From NCBI GenBank assembly GCA_015143295.1, contig CM026556.1, forward strand, positions 21,762,547 to 21,826,546: a stretch of DNA of 64,000 nt, in the 5' to 3' direction. The DNA comes from Tetracentron sinense (lineage: Eukaryota > Streptophyta > Magnoliopsida > Trochodendrales > Trochodendraceae). Shown in pieces: positions 48,001-57,994 of this stretch (the first letter of the stretch is position 1; each line of letters opens with the position of its first letter). A model generated the notes under the pieces. That model made no database searches and was not told where the DNA came from. It saw only the letters and a program-made list of their open reading frames with translations. Both the position numbers and the translations under genes were made by a program.

Positions 48001-49340
48001 ATAGTTGCATTTTTACAGAGTACAATACTGGATTTTTGGCATTTATGCTTATAACAAACATAATTTTCGTTATTTTGGAGTAATTTTTATCAAATTTGTA
48101 GAGGAAAGTTCTATTTTCGACATTTTTGCAGAGTACAATACTTATTTTTGGCATTTCTACACATAGCAGTACTAATTTTCGTTATTTTAGACAAGTTAAG
48201 CAGCCATTTTTGGCATTTATTTGAGTCAATTTCTTCAAATTTGCACAGTACTGTTGCCATTTTCGACATTTTTACAAATTATAGTAAACATTTTTGACAA
48301 TTATGCAAATTACATAAGCCATTTTCGGCATTTTTTGGAGTCATATTCTTCAAATTTTCATATTACAGTTGCCATTTTCGGCATTTTTGCACAATGTAGT
48401 ACCAATTTACGATATTATCTAACTTTGGATAAATATGACAGCACATTGACATATTAACGGAGCTGTTGGCCCAAAGGCAACAACAATACTCCTCCAAATA
48501 CACGCAAGTGTGTGCCTTTAGGAAAATTTGTTTCATGGTATGCCATTAAATTGAAACAACTCATTTACTATACACAATTTCTACAATGTATTAACTTGTG
48601 TCATGTTTCAGTTTGAACTATGCAGTCATCATTGTGCTTCCTTGGACACTTATAAATCTGTGATGAAGAACGACAATCTCTGTAAGGACATGGCCAGGAG
48701 GATAGGGTCCGACTTCAAGGATGCCGTCTTGGGGGTTCGAGGAGGGACCCCCATGTGGGAATGCGAAAGGGTATACCTCCCTTTCAACCCCGGAAGTCAC
48801 TAGGCATTGGCTGTGATTGAACCCCAAGAAGGCGTATCCTCCTCCTCGACTCCTTTTACGAACATCCGGTTGAATCACATAGGACCACGGTTATTTTTTT
48901 AACAGTCATGGGGCCACAATTATTTTTTTAACAGTCAGGATGTCTGCAGTGTTCCACATGTTAGGTGACAAGTCAACATTCGAAGACAATAAATGAGAGG
49001 TGGTAGAAGTTGAAGATGTACCACAACAAAAGAATACATAAGTTTTTCAAAGCACTTAATCTCATATTTACGAATACACTGACATGGCTCATTCTAAACA
49101 CCTGTTTTTTTTATACGCAGCCAGGATTGTGGAGTATTCGTTATGAAATTTATTGACTTCTTATATGCTTACTTACCCCTTAAGTTCACGCAGGTATTAT
49201 TCTTTGTATTCATACTGACATTGGTGATTTTCACTATCTTCAATCAGTTGCACCATATTTACTTTGTGTAAATGTATTTGCAGGGACATATACTCAAATT
49301 CTGAAAGTGAATAACTTTCGATATTATGAAGGGGTCTGTA
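45066..49340 (+). pseudogene. DUF1985 + Ulp1-like (C48) cysteine protease gene carried by the MULE
   Basis: Multi-exon, decayed. The DUF1985 part (45398-45769) has EFTVLDFTLMIGLNA, DLDAVKLSLILYVELLFVG and ELEAFNNHPWGTVGF; the next exon begins IWAYN after a GT-AG intron ending at 45901. An acidic region rich in D/G (46180-46610) contains two SPSPA.KRR-like units. 47134-47540 has a charged helix (DRVVDRIVDRVSERVVERM), then ~18-residue repeats (SVNDDKMDAIPSHQY type). The C48 domain keeps catalytic His (48798-48800), Asp in LLLDSFYEH (48848-48850, after a 1-nt frameshift), PQQKN, and Cys (48128-type TGT at 49128-49130). TAG follows the His where Trp is expected, and the donor at 49038 reads ATAAGT instead of GTAAGT. 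Ulp1 proteases process SUMO; here the protein is probably inactive. Confidence 0.85.
46640..48600 (+). repeat. Intronic ATTTTCGGCATTTTT motif arrays
   Basis: Noncoding stretches 46680-47130 and 47935-48425 between Ulp1-gene exons are built from GCCATTTTCGGCATTTTTGCA, TACAATACTTATTTTCGGC and similar units. Coding blocks interrupt them. The same words appear in the subterminal array and the intergenic block, so the arrays belong to the whole element and not to one intron. Confidence 0.75.
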
Positions 49341-49489
49341 AGTCCGTGACTGAGTGGGTGGAGTGTTCATGGGCTGGGATGCCCTGATAGTTATGGCTGT
49401 GATGTATAGGGTGTATGTTTTCGAGAATGTAATGTAATGTAAGATTTTGTACAATTTGTACAGAACAGTTTTGGAGAATGTAATGGAAG

Positions 49490-50540
49490 CAATTTCGCCA
49501 TTTTCGAGGTTTTCACTGATGTACAACTCATTTTCTTCATTTTATGGCATTTTCGTCTATTTTCAGGGATACAGGAGCCATATTCGGGGTTTTTACTAAA
49601 TTATTTTCTTCATTTTCCTACACTTTCGTCGGTTTTCAGAACATAGGAGGAGTCAATTCCGGGGTTTTGCACTCATTTTTATCAATTTTCAGAGCATAAG
49701 AGCAGTCAATTCCGGGTTTCTGGGTATACATGATACATTTTCGTTATTTTGCTAGCAATTTTGCCATTTTCTTTGATATTCTTCAGTTTTTAGGGAATCA
49801 CAGTGATCATTTTCGGGGTTTTCACTGAATTACTACCCATTTTTGTCAGTTTTGAGATCATAGAAGATCCAATTTCGGGGTTTTGCACTTATTTTCGTCA
49901 GTTTTTGAAACATAGGAAGAGTTAATTTAAGGGTTTTTACACTCATTTTTGTCAGTTTTCAGAACATAAGAGCAGTCAATTTCGGGGTTTTCTAGGTTTA
50001 CATGATACATTTTCGTAATTTTGCAAGCAGTTTCGTCATTTTCTTTGATATTCTTCAGTTTTCAGGGAGTCACAGTGACCATTTTTCGGGGTTTTACCAC
50101 CCATTTTCGTCAGTTTTCAGAGCATAAGAGCAGTCAATTTTGGGGTTTTGCACTCATTTTCGTCAGTTTTTAGAACATAGGAGTCAATTTTGGGGTTTTT
50201 GCACTCCTCCTATGTTCTAAAAATTGATGAAAATGAGTGCAAAAAACCCGAAATTGGATCTTCTATGATATGAAAACTGACGAAAATAGGTGGTAAAACC
50301 CCAAAAATGGTCATTGTGACTCTCTGAAAACTGAAGAATGTCAAAGAAAATGGTGAAACTTCTTGTAAAATTACGAAAATGTATCATGGACACCTAGAAA
50401 ATCCTGAAATTGACTACTCTTATGCTCTAAAAACTGACGAAAATGAGTGCAAAAATCCCAAAATTGACTCATATGTTTTGAAAACTGACGAAAATGAGTG
50501 TAAAAAGGAGTCAAATTCGGGGTTTTTGCGGAGTACATGA
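49490..50540. repeat. Foldback of ~250-bp motif-rich units between the two convergent MULE genes
   Basis: Two direct units (about 49640-49900 and 49935-50188) share GAGCATAAGAGCAGTCAATT, TACATGATACATTTTCGT, TTTCTTTGATATTCTTCAG and AGTCACAGTGA. A third copy at about 50204-50465 is inverted (TGAAGAATGTCAAAGAAAATGG, ATTACGAAAATGTATCATG, TGACTACTCTTATGCTC). The loop is about 15-20 bp near 50190-50203. It lies between the 3' ends of the Ulp1 gene and the transposase gene. Confidence 0.85.
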
Positions 50541-50629
50541 TCCAATAGAGAATCTTGTAACAAACATTTCATTAAGCATTAGATTTGTTTCCATTACATT
50601 AAACACTAAACACTGCAATGCTCATACAC

Positions 50630-53594
50630 TCAACCACTCTGAGAGATAACATTATTACATGTTTGCCTATTATGCCCAGTTTGTTTACATCGTCTACATC
50701 TTACAGTGGACCTTTCTTCACCCCGCGAGAGAATTTTGTTCTTCTTCGGCCTCCCTGAACGTCTTCTTCCCACCGGTGACTTAATTCTGTCCATTTCTAC
50801 CATGACTTTAGGTAGGAGGTCCCATGATTTTTTGTCAAACAATGGATATAATGACTCTTGGTAGGTGGCTTAGTATGCCATTGATATGTAGTATGGCAAA
50901 CAGTAATCGTATAGGTCTACCCGATACTTTCTACATCCAGCCAAGGTATGTGCACAAAGCAACTCCATTTTATAGAATTTCTCACAAGCGCAATTCCCTT
51001 CAAGAAGTTTGACAGTATCTCAATTGTTTTGCCCAACCACGTAATATTGATACATAGCAATTCTATGACAATCCAGATAATGTGCCTCTGCCTGACCCTT
51101 TTGTATTTTCTTCTCCATCCATGTTGTTAGTCTGCCATTCATTTGTATATCATTGATTATTCGTTTGTAGAACATATTCTGTATCTTGAGTTGCACATTC
51201 TCCATAAGCATAGTCACTGGATATTCTCTCAAATTCTTTCAGCAAACAGTTCAAGCTCTCGGCAATGTTCATAGTAAGCATATTATACATGTTCGCATTA
51301 TAAAAGGTCTGGGTCCATTTCTCTTTCGGTATTGCATCCAACAATTGGAATGCGAGAGGGTTTACGGCTGCGAGTTGACACATCGTCTCATAAAACTTGC
51401 TTTGTCTACATGTCTTCACAACTTTCCAAAAATACGTATACAATTCTTTATCCTTGAATGTTGTGTACATATTCTAGCTGATGTGGAATGCGCAGTAACC
51501 ATGAATTGCATGTGAGAATACAACAGATACTTGACTTATCAAACTGGCATGCCGATCAGTTACAACCACTAGATCATCTACGTGTCCAAGTGTTCTTCAT
51601 AATTGAGTTAAGAAAAAATTGTACATAACATTTTTCTCCGACTCTGCTATCCCAAGGGCAACTAGAAATATGTGATTGTCTCCGTCTAGAGTTGTTGCAA
51701 CGATTAGTATTCTTTTGTATTTTCCCTTTAAGTGTGTCCCATCAATAGCTATCACTTTCCATAAAGTCGCTTGAAAACCTCGAAGACACGGTCCAAGAGC
51801 CATAAAACACCTTTCAAATGCCCCATTTTCAGGGTCGGCCACTATTATTGTTACTATTCCTGAATTAATCCTTTTAAGTTCATGAAAATAGGCAGGGAGT
51901 TTGGCATAAGAGTGATCGTATGAATCTCTAACTGTTTCAATGACAATCTCCTTAGCTTTCCAAGCTTTCCTGTAACTCATCTTAAACCCATATTCTTCCC
52001 ACACATTATGAATAATCTCTTTGGGTTTATATGAGACATTTGTCTCAATACGTCCCACAACCATGTCACTCACAACTAAACTAGTTGCTTATAGATGATT
52101 GACACCATCGAAGGGATATCCACAAGAGTGATGTGAATTATGAGTCTTTATTTTGAAGAGACCAACCTCATTCACCTTCGATGCTCGCAACCTCCAAGTG
52201 CAATTATCTATAAGACATCTGACTGTATACTTTTGTCTATTTGAATCCATAACCTTAAATTGAAAATTTTTTCCCGTCGCATATCTAGACAATACATTTT
52301 GAAGATGTCTTTTATCCTTAAATAATTGCCCAAGTGATATTTCATTACTTGCTTCCATTACAGCTTCAATCTCAGATGCTTCCTAATTTACATAGTCATC
52401 TAGTTCGTTCACATTTGGCAGAGCTTCAAGCGGAGCTTCTGGAAGAGCATGTGATGATGATTCTGGAGGAGCTTGAGGTGATACTTGTCTTACTCGACAA
52501 AAAGCAGACGTTGAGGAATTAGAAATATCAACATGCGGCGTGTGAGAGTGTATAGTCCGTGTGTCCAACGGGTGTGTTGTTGTCTCCCTATGTACAAAGT
52601 CTTGACGCATATCTTTAACATTGTATGTTGCTACATCTTCATCAAAATCACTATAAAAATCATGTTTATCTTCTTCAGATGATCATTCTATACTTTCATC
52701 ACCTATATCATTTTTAACCCCAAAATCTTCATTTCTGCCTCTAATCGTGGTATTAGTGTTGTCCACATAAGTGTTGGGTACAAAACTTGAATATTGGTTG
52801 ACTCCGGCTGTCAAGTTTACCATTGGATAAGTCCCCTCAGTGGGACAGGAAAGGAAATAAGGAACATAAGTCATCTGTTCAGAGAAAGGAACGGCAGTCT
52901 CCTGAATATTAGGATTAACAACCTCCTCCTGACCACACTGATATTCACAATTAGGAGAATTCAAACCAAACCGTGGTTGTGGTACAAATTTCTTTACCTT
53001 CAATATATATAATGACGGCAAGAATTTATTTTATACTTTCTTAACATGTGAAAGAAATGCCCACAGATCTTCATCGTCTGTAATTTCACTGGGAGGGAAT
53101 GGTGCTGGTGTAGGAATCAAACACCCCAATATAATCTCATACTCTTCTAGTCGAGTGTTAGTCAATTAATAAACTTTATCCAATAATTTCTCATATGTCA
53201 TTTTCGAAGATAACTATAATAACTTTGATTTTCCACCAATGTATATATGTAATGACGACAATAATTTATTTTATACTTTCTTGACATGTGAAAGAAATGT
53301 CCACAGATCTTCATCGTCTGTAATTTCACTGGGAGGGATTGACGCTGGTGTAGGAATCAAATACCCCAATATAATCTCATACTCTTCTAGTCGAGTGTTA
53401 GTCAATTAATAAACTTTATCAAATAGTTTCTCATATGTCATTTTCGAAGATAACTGTAACAACTTTGATTTCCCACCAATGTACACGTACCCTCTAGCAT
53501 TAGGGTCCTCAATGTTCCACTCACCTTCATAACAGCAAACTATTGATATAGGCATTATTTGCAATATCGAGATAAAATTAATATGTGAAGACAA
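50630..53594 (-). pseudogene. MuDR-type MULE transposase
   Basis: Minus strand. The N-terminal module (53594-53406) has CYEGEWN and YVYIGGKSKLLQL. Linker exons lie at 53021-52683 and 52610-52383. MuDR DNA-binding domain (52358-52089): FKVMDSNRQKYTVRCLI, CTWRLRASKV, HSC. Transposase core: Asp in DGTHLKGKY (about 51750), Asp in TDRH (about 51556) and Glu in NIAESLN (about 51258). SWIM finger CAC..C.H (about 50955-51000). Zinc knuckle CRRCKQTGHNRQTC near the C-terminus (about 50660-50705). In-frame stops lie between these blocks (after VNHL near 52085, after LTQL near 51600, in HIS*N near 51473, after GQNN near 51020); several fit CAA/CAG/CGA to TAA/TAG/TGA. The domain order is complete but the gene is dead. 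Confidence 0.92.
53012..53495. repeat. 240-bp tandem duplication in the transposase 5' region
   Basis: 53041-53250 recurs at exactly +240 bp (53281-53490) with few differences (TTAACATGTG/TTGACATGTG, GAATGGTGCT/GATTGACGCT). The unit includes the coding stretch like SKLLQLSSKMTYEKL and EIILGCLIPTPAP on the minus strand, so part of the transposase N-terminus is duplicated. Confidence 0.93.
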
Positions 53595-54240
53595 TATTTT
53601 AAAATATCCACTCGAAAATGAGCAGTGTAATCATCGAAAATGAAAACTGTAATAACATAACTACCCAAAAAGAGCACTGTAACCATCGAAAATGAGAACA
53701 TGTAACTATAATAACATAAAATCCTGAAAAAAGATCAGTAATAACAGAAAATCAGAACATGGGAACAGTATTAACAGAAAATCTCGAAAAAGATCAATGT
53801 CGACATCGAAAATACACTAAAATAATATAAAATACCGAAAAAGAGCACTCACTGTAACCATCGAAAATGAGAATTGTATTAATATGAATACCGAAAAAAA
53901 GCATTGTAACCATCGAAAATGAGAACATGGGAACAGTATTAACAGAAAATCCCAAAAAAGATCAATGTAGACATAGAAAATGTACTATAATAACATAAAA
54001 TACCGAAAAAGAGCACTCACTCTAACCATCGAAAATAAGAATTGTATTAACATAAATACCGAAAAAAAGCATTGTAACTATCGAAAATGAGAACATGGGA
54101 ACAATACTAACAGAAAATCCCAAAAAAGATCAATGTAGACATCGAAATTGCACTATAATTACATAAAATACCGAAAAAGAGCATTCACTATAAACACTTA
54201 CCCTATGTTCTTCTTCTTCAAAAGGGTTTCAGATGAAGCA
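53595..54240. repeat. Right subterminal array of CGAAAATGAG-type motifs
   Basis: Reverse-complement version of the left array: CATCGAAAATGAGAAC, ATACCGAAAAAGAGCACTG and AACAGAAAATCCCAAAAAAGATCAATGTAG recur, with a longer ~170-bp period seen near 53680, 53850 and 54010. Array orientation is therefore inverted between the two ends of the MULE. Confidence 0.8.
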
Positions 54241-54487
54241 GAGGAGTTTAGCTCAGTTTGTGTTGAAGGGTTCCAGATGAAGCAGTAGGGTTTATCTCAG
54301 TTGCAACAAAGGGGAAAGCTTGGGTTTTGGATGAAAGGTTCAACGAAGGGGAAAGCTTGAGTTTAGCTCAGTTTGTGTTGAACACTTAATGGGTCGCACA
54401 ATGTTGAAGGGATCTCTGAACAGAGATGAGAGTATTTTGGAGAGAAAAAAAGAAGGGAAAACATGTGTTGTATGAAAATCACTGCCG

Positions 54488-54569
54488 GAGCCTACACAAA
54501 TAACTCCCTAAAAATGGAGCCCATTTTCGAGTTATTTCGTAATTGGGGGTCCATTTCCGTACTTTTCTC
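54488..54569 (-). repeat. Right terminal inverted repeat of the MULE
   Basis: Its reverse complement begins GAGAAAAGTACGGAAATGG and ends GTGTAGGCTC, pairing with 43735-43816. The adjacent TSD GAGCTTTTA is at 54570-54578. Confidence 0.92.
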
Positions 54570-54796
54570 GAGCTTTTATGCCTTTATTGAACCTTGGAGC
54601 TCTGATGAATTGGGTAAAAGAGGGGTACAAAAATGGCGTGCTGACAAGTACATAAAATTGACGCAAGACAGAAGAAAGCAAGTTAGTGAGATTCTTATGT
54701 AGGAGACGGTTGGAAGAATAAAAGGCCGAAGCCAAGGGCTAATCTATATTAAATGACACGTAAATATGAAACTTTTAGTAATTGTTGTAGTAATTT

Positions 54797-55170
54797 ATTG
54801 AGTAGTAATTAGAGGACCACAAGGTCCTCTTGCTAGCACACCTCGCCTCTTGCTCCAATGGTAGGGTGTGGCTCTCTCAATAGAGAGGTCTCAAGATTCA
54901 TTCCCCCTTAAGTGATGAGTAGCAAGAGCTCCAAGTTCCAATGCTAGCCACTAACCATTAATACTAATCATAGGTTAATAATATCCTTAGCTAAAAAAAA
55001 CCTCTTGCTAGCGAACCACCTAATCAAATTTCAACACTTGATAAGGGGAAAATTGGATACCTTTATAATACGTTAACCAATGCAACCCACTAAGAAAATT
55101 AAGAGGTTTCTCATTGTTACATGTCACCTTTCAATTGGAAGGTCCTCTAACAAGCTAACCATGCAATTAA
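54797..55170. mobile_element. MITE with AGAGGACC ends, split by a SINE
   Basis: The left end ATTAGAGGACCACAAGGTCC is palindromic. The right end near 55141-55165 reads GGTCCTCTAACAAGCTAACC, whose reverse complement resembles the left end. A related copy in the opposite orientation lies at 57290-57350 (CTAGCAAGAGGACCCTGTGG, TCCTCTAATCACTACT). Ends are approximate. Confidence 0.5.
54838..55000 (+). mobile_element. tRNA-derived SINE with 12-bp target duplication
   Basis: A-box-like TTGCTCCAATGGTAGGGTG (54852 on) and B-box-like AGATTCATTCCC (54893 on), then a short body ending in an A8 tract (54993-55000). The 12-bp sequence CCTCTTGCTAGC occurs immediately before (54826-54837) and immediately after (55001-55012), a target duplication typical of LINE-mobilised SINEs. 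Confidence 0.8.
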
Positions 55171-55399
55171 ATATACATTTTCCTTATTTATTTGAATGAA
55201 AATGAATAAATATTTCATGGTTTCAACCATGCGACATAAAAGGAATAGAAAAAGACCATATAGAACTATTTTAAAACATATAAGTTCTTTCATTGATCAT
55301 CATAGGCCTCAGTTAACTACTCTTCACCGATAAGCCAATGATTTTTTTCCTTGTTTCAGAATACGGTTAACCAACATGGTAACTAATCGATTATGATAA

Positions 55400-56997
55400 A
55401 TTGGACGGTCTATGGCAAACTTTCCAATTGTTTTAAGTGCTTCAATCGATCAAGGGTTTGAGGTCTAAACTTGGTGGTTAAACTCTATTGCGGTGAAGCG
55501 CTAGCGTGCCCTTCCGTTTGATGCCTAAGGATTCAACCCTAGGGGGGTGAATAGGGTCTATGACAATTTAAAACTTCTTCCTATTCCCTTAAGTAAAATT
55601 TAAATTATACTAATTAAAAGGGAATGAAAATTAGTAATACCACAAAAACAATACAAAGTAATAAATCAAAGGGAAGAGTTAGAGAATGCAAACACAAGGA
55701 ATTTGTTCTTGAGGTTCGACAACCTGCCTACGTCCCCGCTTTAAGCTTCCCGTTTCAAGGATTCACCATGATTTTACTCAATCGCACGATCTTCTTCCGG
55801 GTGAAGATCAAACTTTTATAACTTTATTTTGGACAAAAGTCAAGCTTAACCAATCTTGTTACGGACGAAAATCAAGCCTAAACAGCGCAAGAGAATAATC
55901 CTCTATTCCCTTTACAAAACTCTCCGCTTCAAGGACAAGAATCCACCAATTCTTGATTTCACTCTCACTTTACAAAAAAGTGGATTACAATCATAATGTG
56001 CTCCTTTACATGAACTAGATGATCACTTTAATGCTCTCTAAGAATCTCTCAAAGAATGGAGTTGAATAGTTCAATTTCGGACTCTTTTGAGTTTCTAGGT
56101 TTTTTACTCAAATGATTGATCAATGAATGATGATAGAGTGAGTATTAGAATGATTGGAAAGATTGGAGTTCTTAAATCATCTTGTTTTAGTCCATAAAAC
56201 ATTTCATTTTATAGTATTCTCAAATATATAGCCGTTTGAGAGACATTAGAAAAGATATGACCGTTGAAAACTAGCCGTTACAGGCTTTTTCTGCGTTCCG
56301 CATGATTTCGTCGATGAGATTGGGTTGACTTTCTGAATTCGTCGCTAAGATGAAGACAAATAAAAACAGTAGCTTTGCGGATGATTTTGTCGACGAAATC
56401 TGTGGACCTCCACAATTTCGTCGACGAGATTTCTTGTTGTCTTCTGGAAATCTCATCTTAAGTTGACCTATATGATGGACATGATTTCCTTGATCTTCTA
56501 CCTTATTTTAATCATGATTTTGATCATTTAAATAATATCCTAGGGCCTTAGAATGTTATTTAATTTTAGTCTTAGGCTCCTAAGGTCAATTTAGGTCTCG
56601 AGCTTTTAATCAACCAAACTTTGAAGACTTTTTACATAAGTCCTAAAACACTCTCTCACAAAAATATAAAACAATTAAACCTTTTAAAAGAGTCTTTATC
56701 TTCAACTTGATATTTAGTCTTGATTTCATCTTTAAGCTTATTTGATCAAAATGTTTTCTTCGTGACTTGGATTGATCTTCAATTTACTTTAATAGCTTGC
56801 TTGACTTGATGTTGAATTCCTTTCACAGATGGTGTCATTTTCATGTTTTTTCATTGAATAACTTTGCTAATATTCTTATACACTGAATTTCACATAAGAC
56901 TCATGGAGACATTATATAGTAACACAAATAACATTACATTATTGTGTTATCATCAAAATTACTGATGTTACCTTAGGTTGAAACCTTAAGGCTAACA
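55400..56997 (-). mobile_element. Copia-type LTR (solo or truncated), minus strand
   Basis: The minus strand starts TGTTAGCCTTAAGGTTTCAACC at 56997 and has a TTTTGATGATAACACAATAA stretch. It carries a TTCGTCGACGA palindrome array (56306-56430) and, toward its 3' part, TTCACCCCCCTAGGGTTGAATCC and GGCACGCTAGCGCTTCACCGC. These features suit the long LTRs of SIRE-type copia elements. The far end (about 55400) and the TSD were not resolved, and no internal copia domains adjoin. Confidence 0.6.
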
Positions 56998-57249
56998 CTG
57001 TTTTCTTCGCTTTTATATAAAAATCAATGTCCACCCCTTAGGTCGTCAAAGAGAAGCAATGCTGATCATTCCGTGTTCATAAAAATGAGACAAGAGGAAA
57101 CTACTGTTCTCCTAGTGTACTCAGTTTAGAACTCTAAATTCAAAAGTAAAATTATGATAACAGTCAGAGGCAGGTAGTAAGCAAGTCGAGTAAGACATCT
57201 ATTATTAAGTCGACCCATCGCATTGGTCAACTTGTTAGAGGGTCATGTT

Positions 57250-57560
57250 CATTTAATTGATGTTAATGAAATTTTAACCCTTAGAGTTAACTTTTCTATG
57301 AAATTTGATTGGGTGGTCGGCTAGCAAGAGGACCCTGTGGTCCTCTAATCACTACTCTTATTTTATTTATGTGTTTTTGAGCAGGCTGAAGCCTGAGTAT
57401 GATACTTGGGGCCTTGCCTCTTTGCCTTACCTTTGGTTTTAGATTTAAAATAAAAATTGATTTAAAAAATAAATATTGACCTAGTTTTTCCTCCTAAAAC
57501 CAAAGTTAGACTTATTACAAGGGTTAGCAAATCTTAACCCCAATTAGAAGGGGGCACACA
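57250..57560. repeat. Fragments of the foldback family and of the AGAGGACC MITE
   Basis: 57262-57285 has TTAACCCTTAGAGTTAAC (foldback module); 57290-57350 is the inverted partner of the 54797 MITE end; 57510-57560 has AAACCAAAGTTAGACTTATTACAAGGGTTAGCAAATCTTAACCCCAATTAG, a foldback arm. Confidence 0.45.
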
Positions 57561-57814
57561 TTAGGTAAAGAGGCCCGAGCAACATACTAAGGCTTGAGGA
57601 AATCAATTGCATTTTGAACAACAACGACATGTGATTGATATAGCAAAGGATTTCCTTTGTAGATGACCGACTATTACACTTGGGCATAACCTCTTCAGCC
57701 AATGCATGCAAAGGTGTTTTACTAAGGAGATGCTAGCATGCTTCTCGCACGTTCCATTGGGCAATATGTGCACACATCTCCAGCTTGCCAAATGTTCTCT
57801 TTGACACCTATTAA

Positions 57815-57990
57815 CTATAGTTAAGATCTGCTAACCCTTAAGGTTAAACAATTTAACTTTAATTTTTAGAAAAAAATTTAACCACATTTGTGGATGAATC
57901 AAATTAATATTTAGTTAAAAACTAAGGTTAAATTATTTAATCTTAGAGATTAATGAATCTTCATCACAGTTAATGAGTGTTAAAGAAAAC
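57815..57990. repeat. Foldback-family (FB) copy
   Basis: The left arm TTAACTATAGTTAAGATCTGCTAACCCTTAAGG pairs with the right arm CTTAGAGATTAATGAATCTTCATCACAGTTAATGAGTGTTAA; TTTAACTTTAATTTTTAG and AAAACTAAGGTTAAATT are the inner parts. Confidence 0.6.
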
Positions 57991-57994
57991 ACAT

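Larger units (their letters stand above)
43735..54569. mobile_element. Kaonashi/VANDAL-like MULE with DUF1985-Ulp1 gene and 9-bp TSD
   Basis: A 10,835-bp Mutator-like element bounded by 82-bp inverted repeats and a perfect 9-bp direct repeat GAGCTTTTA (43726-43734 and 54570-54578). It carries a minus-strand MuDR-type transposase pseudogene (50630-53594) and a convergent plus-strand DUF1985 + Ulp1/C48 protease pseudogene (about 45066-49340). MULEs that captured Ulp1-like proteases are known in plants (Kaonashi in Arabidopsis, CUMULE in melon). Noncoding parts are filled with ATTTTCGG-like words. Both genes are broken, so this copy is non-autonomous. Confidence 0.93.

Noticed and set aside
49490-54190. 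Regular short repeats considered as a CRISPR-like array
   Set aside because: Units are degenerate, spacing is irregular, there are no unique spacers or cas genes, and the context is a plant MULE.
54852-54905. tRNA gene candidate
   Set aside because: A and B boxes are present, but no cloverleaf could be drawn; the poly(A) tail and target duplication show a SINE.
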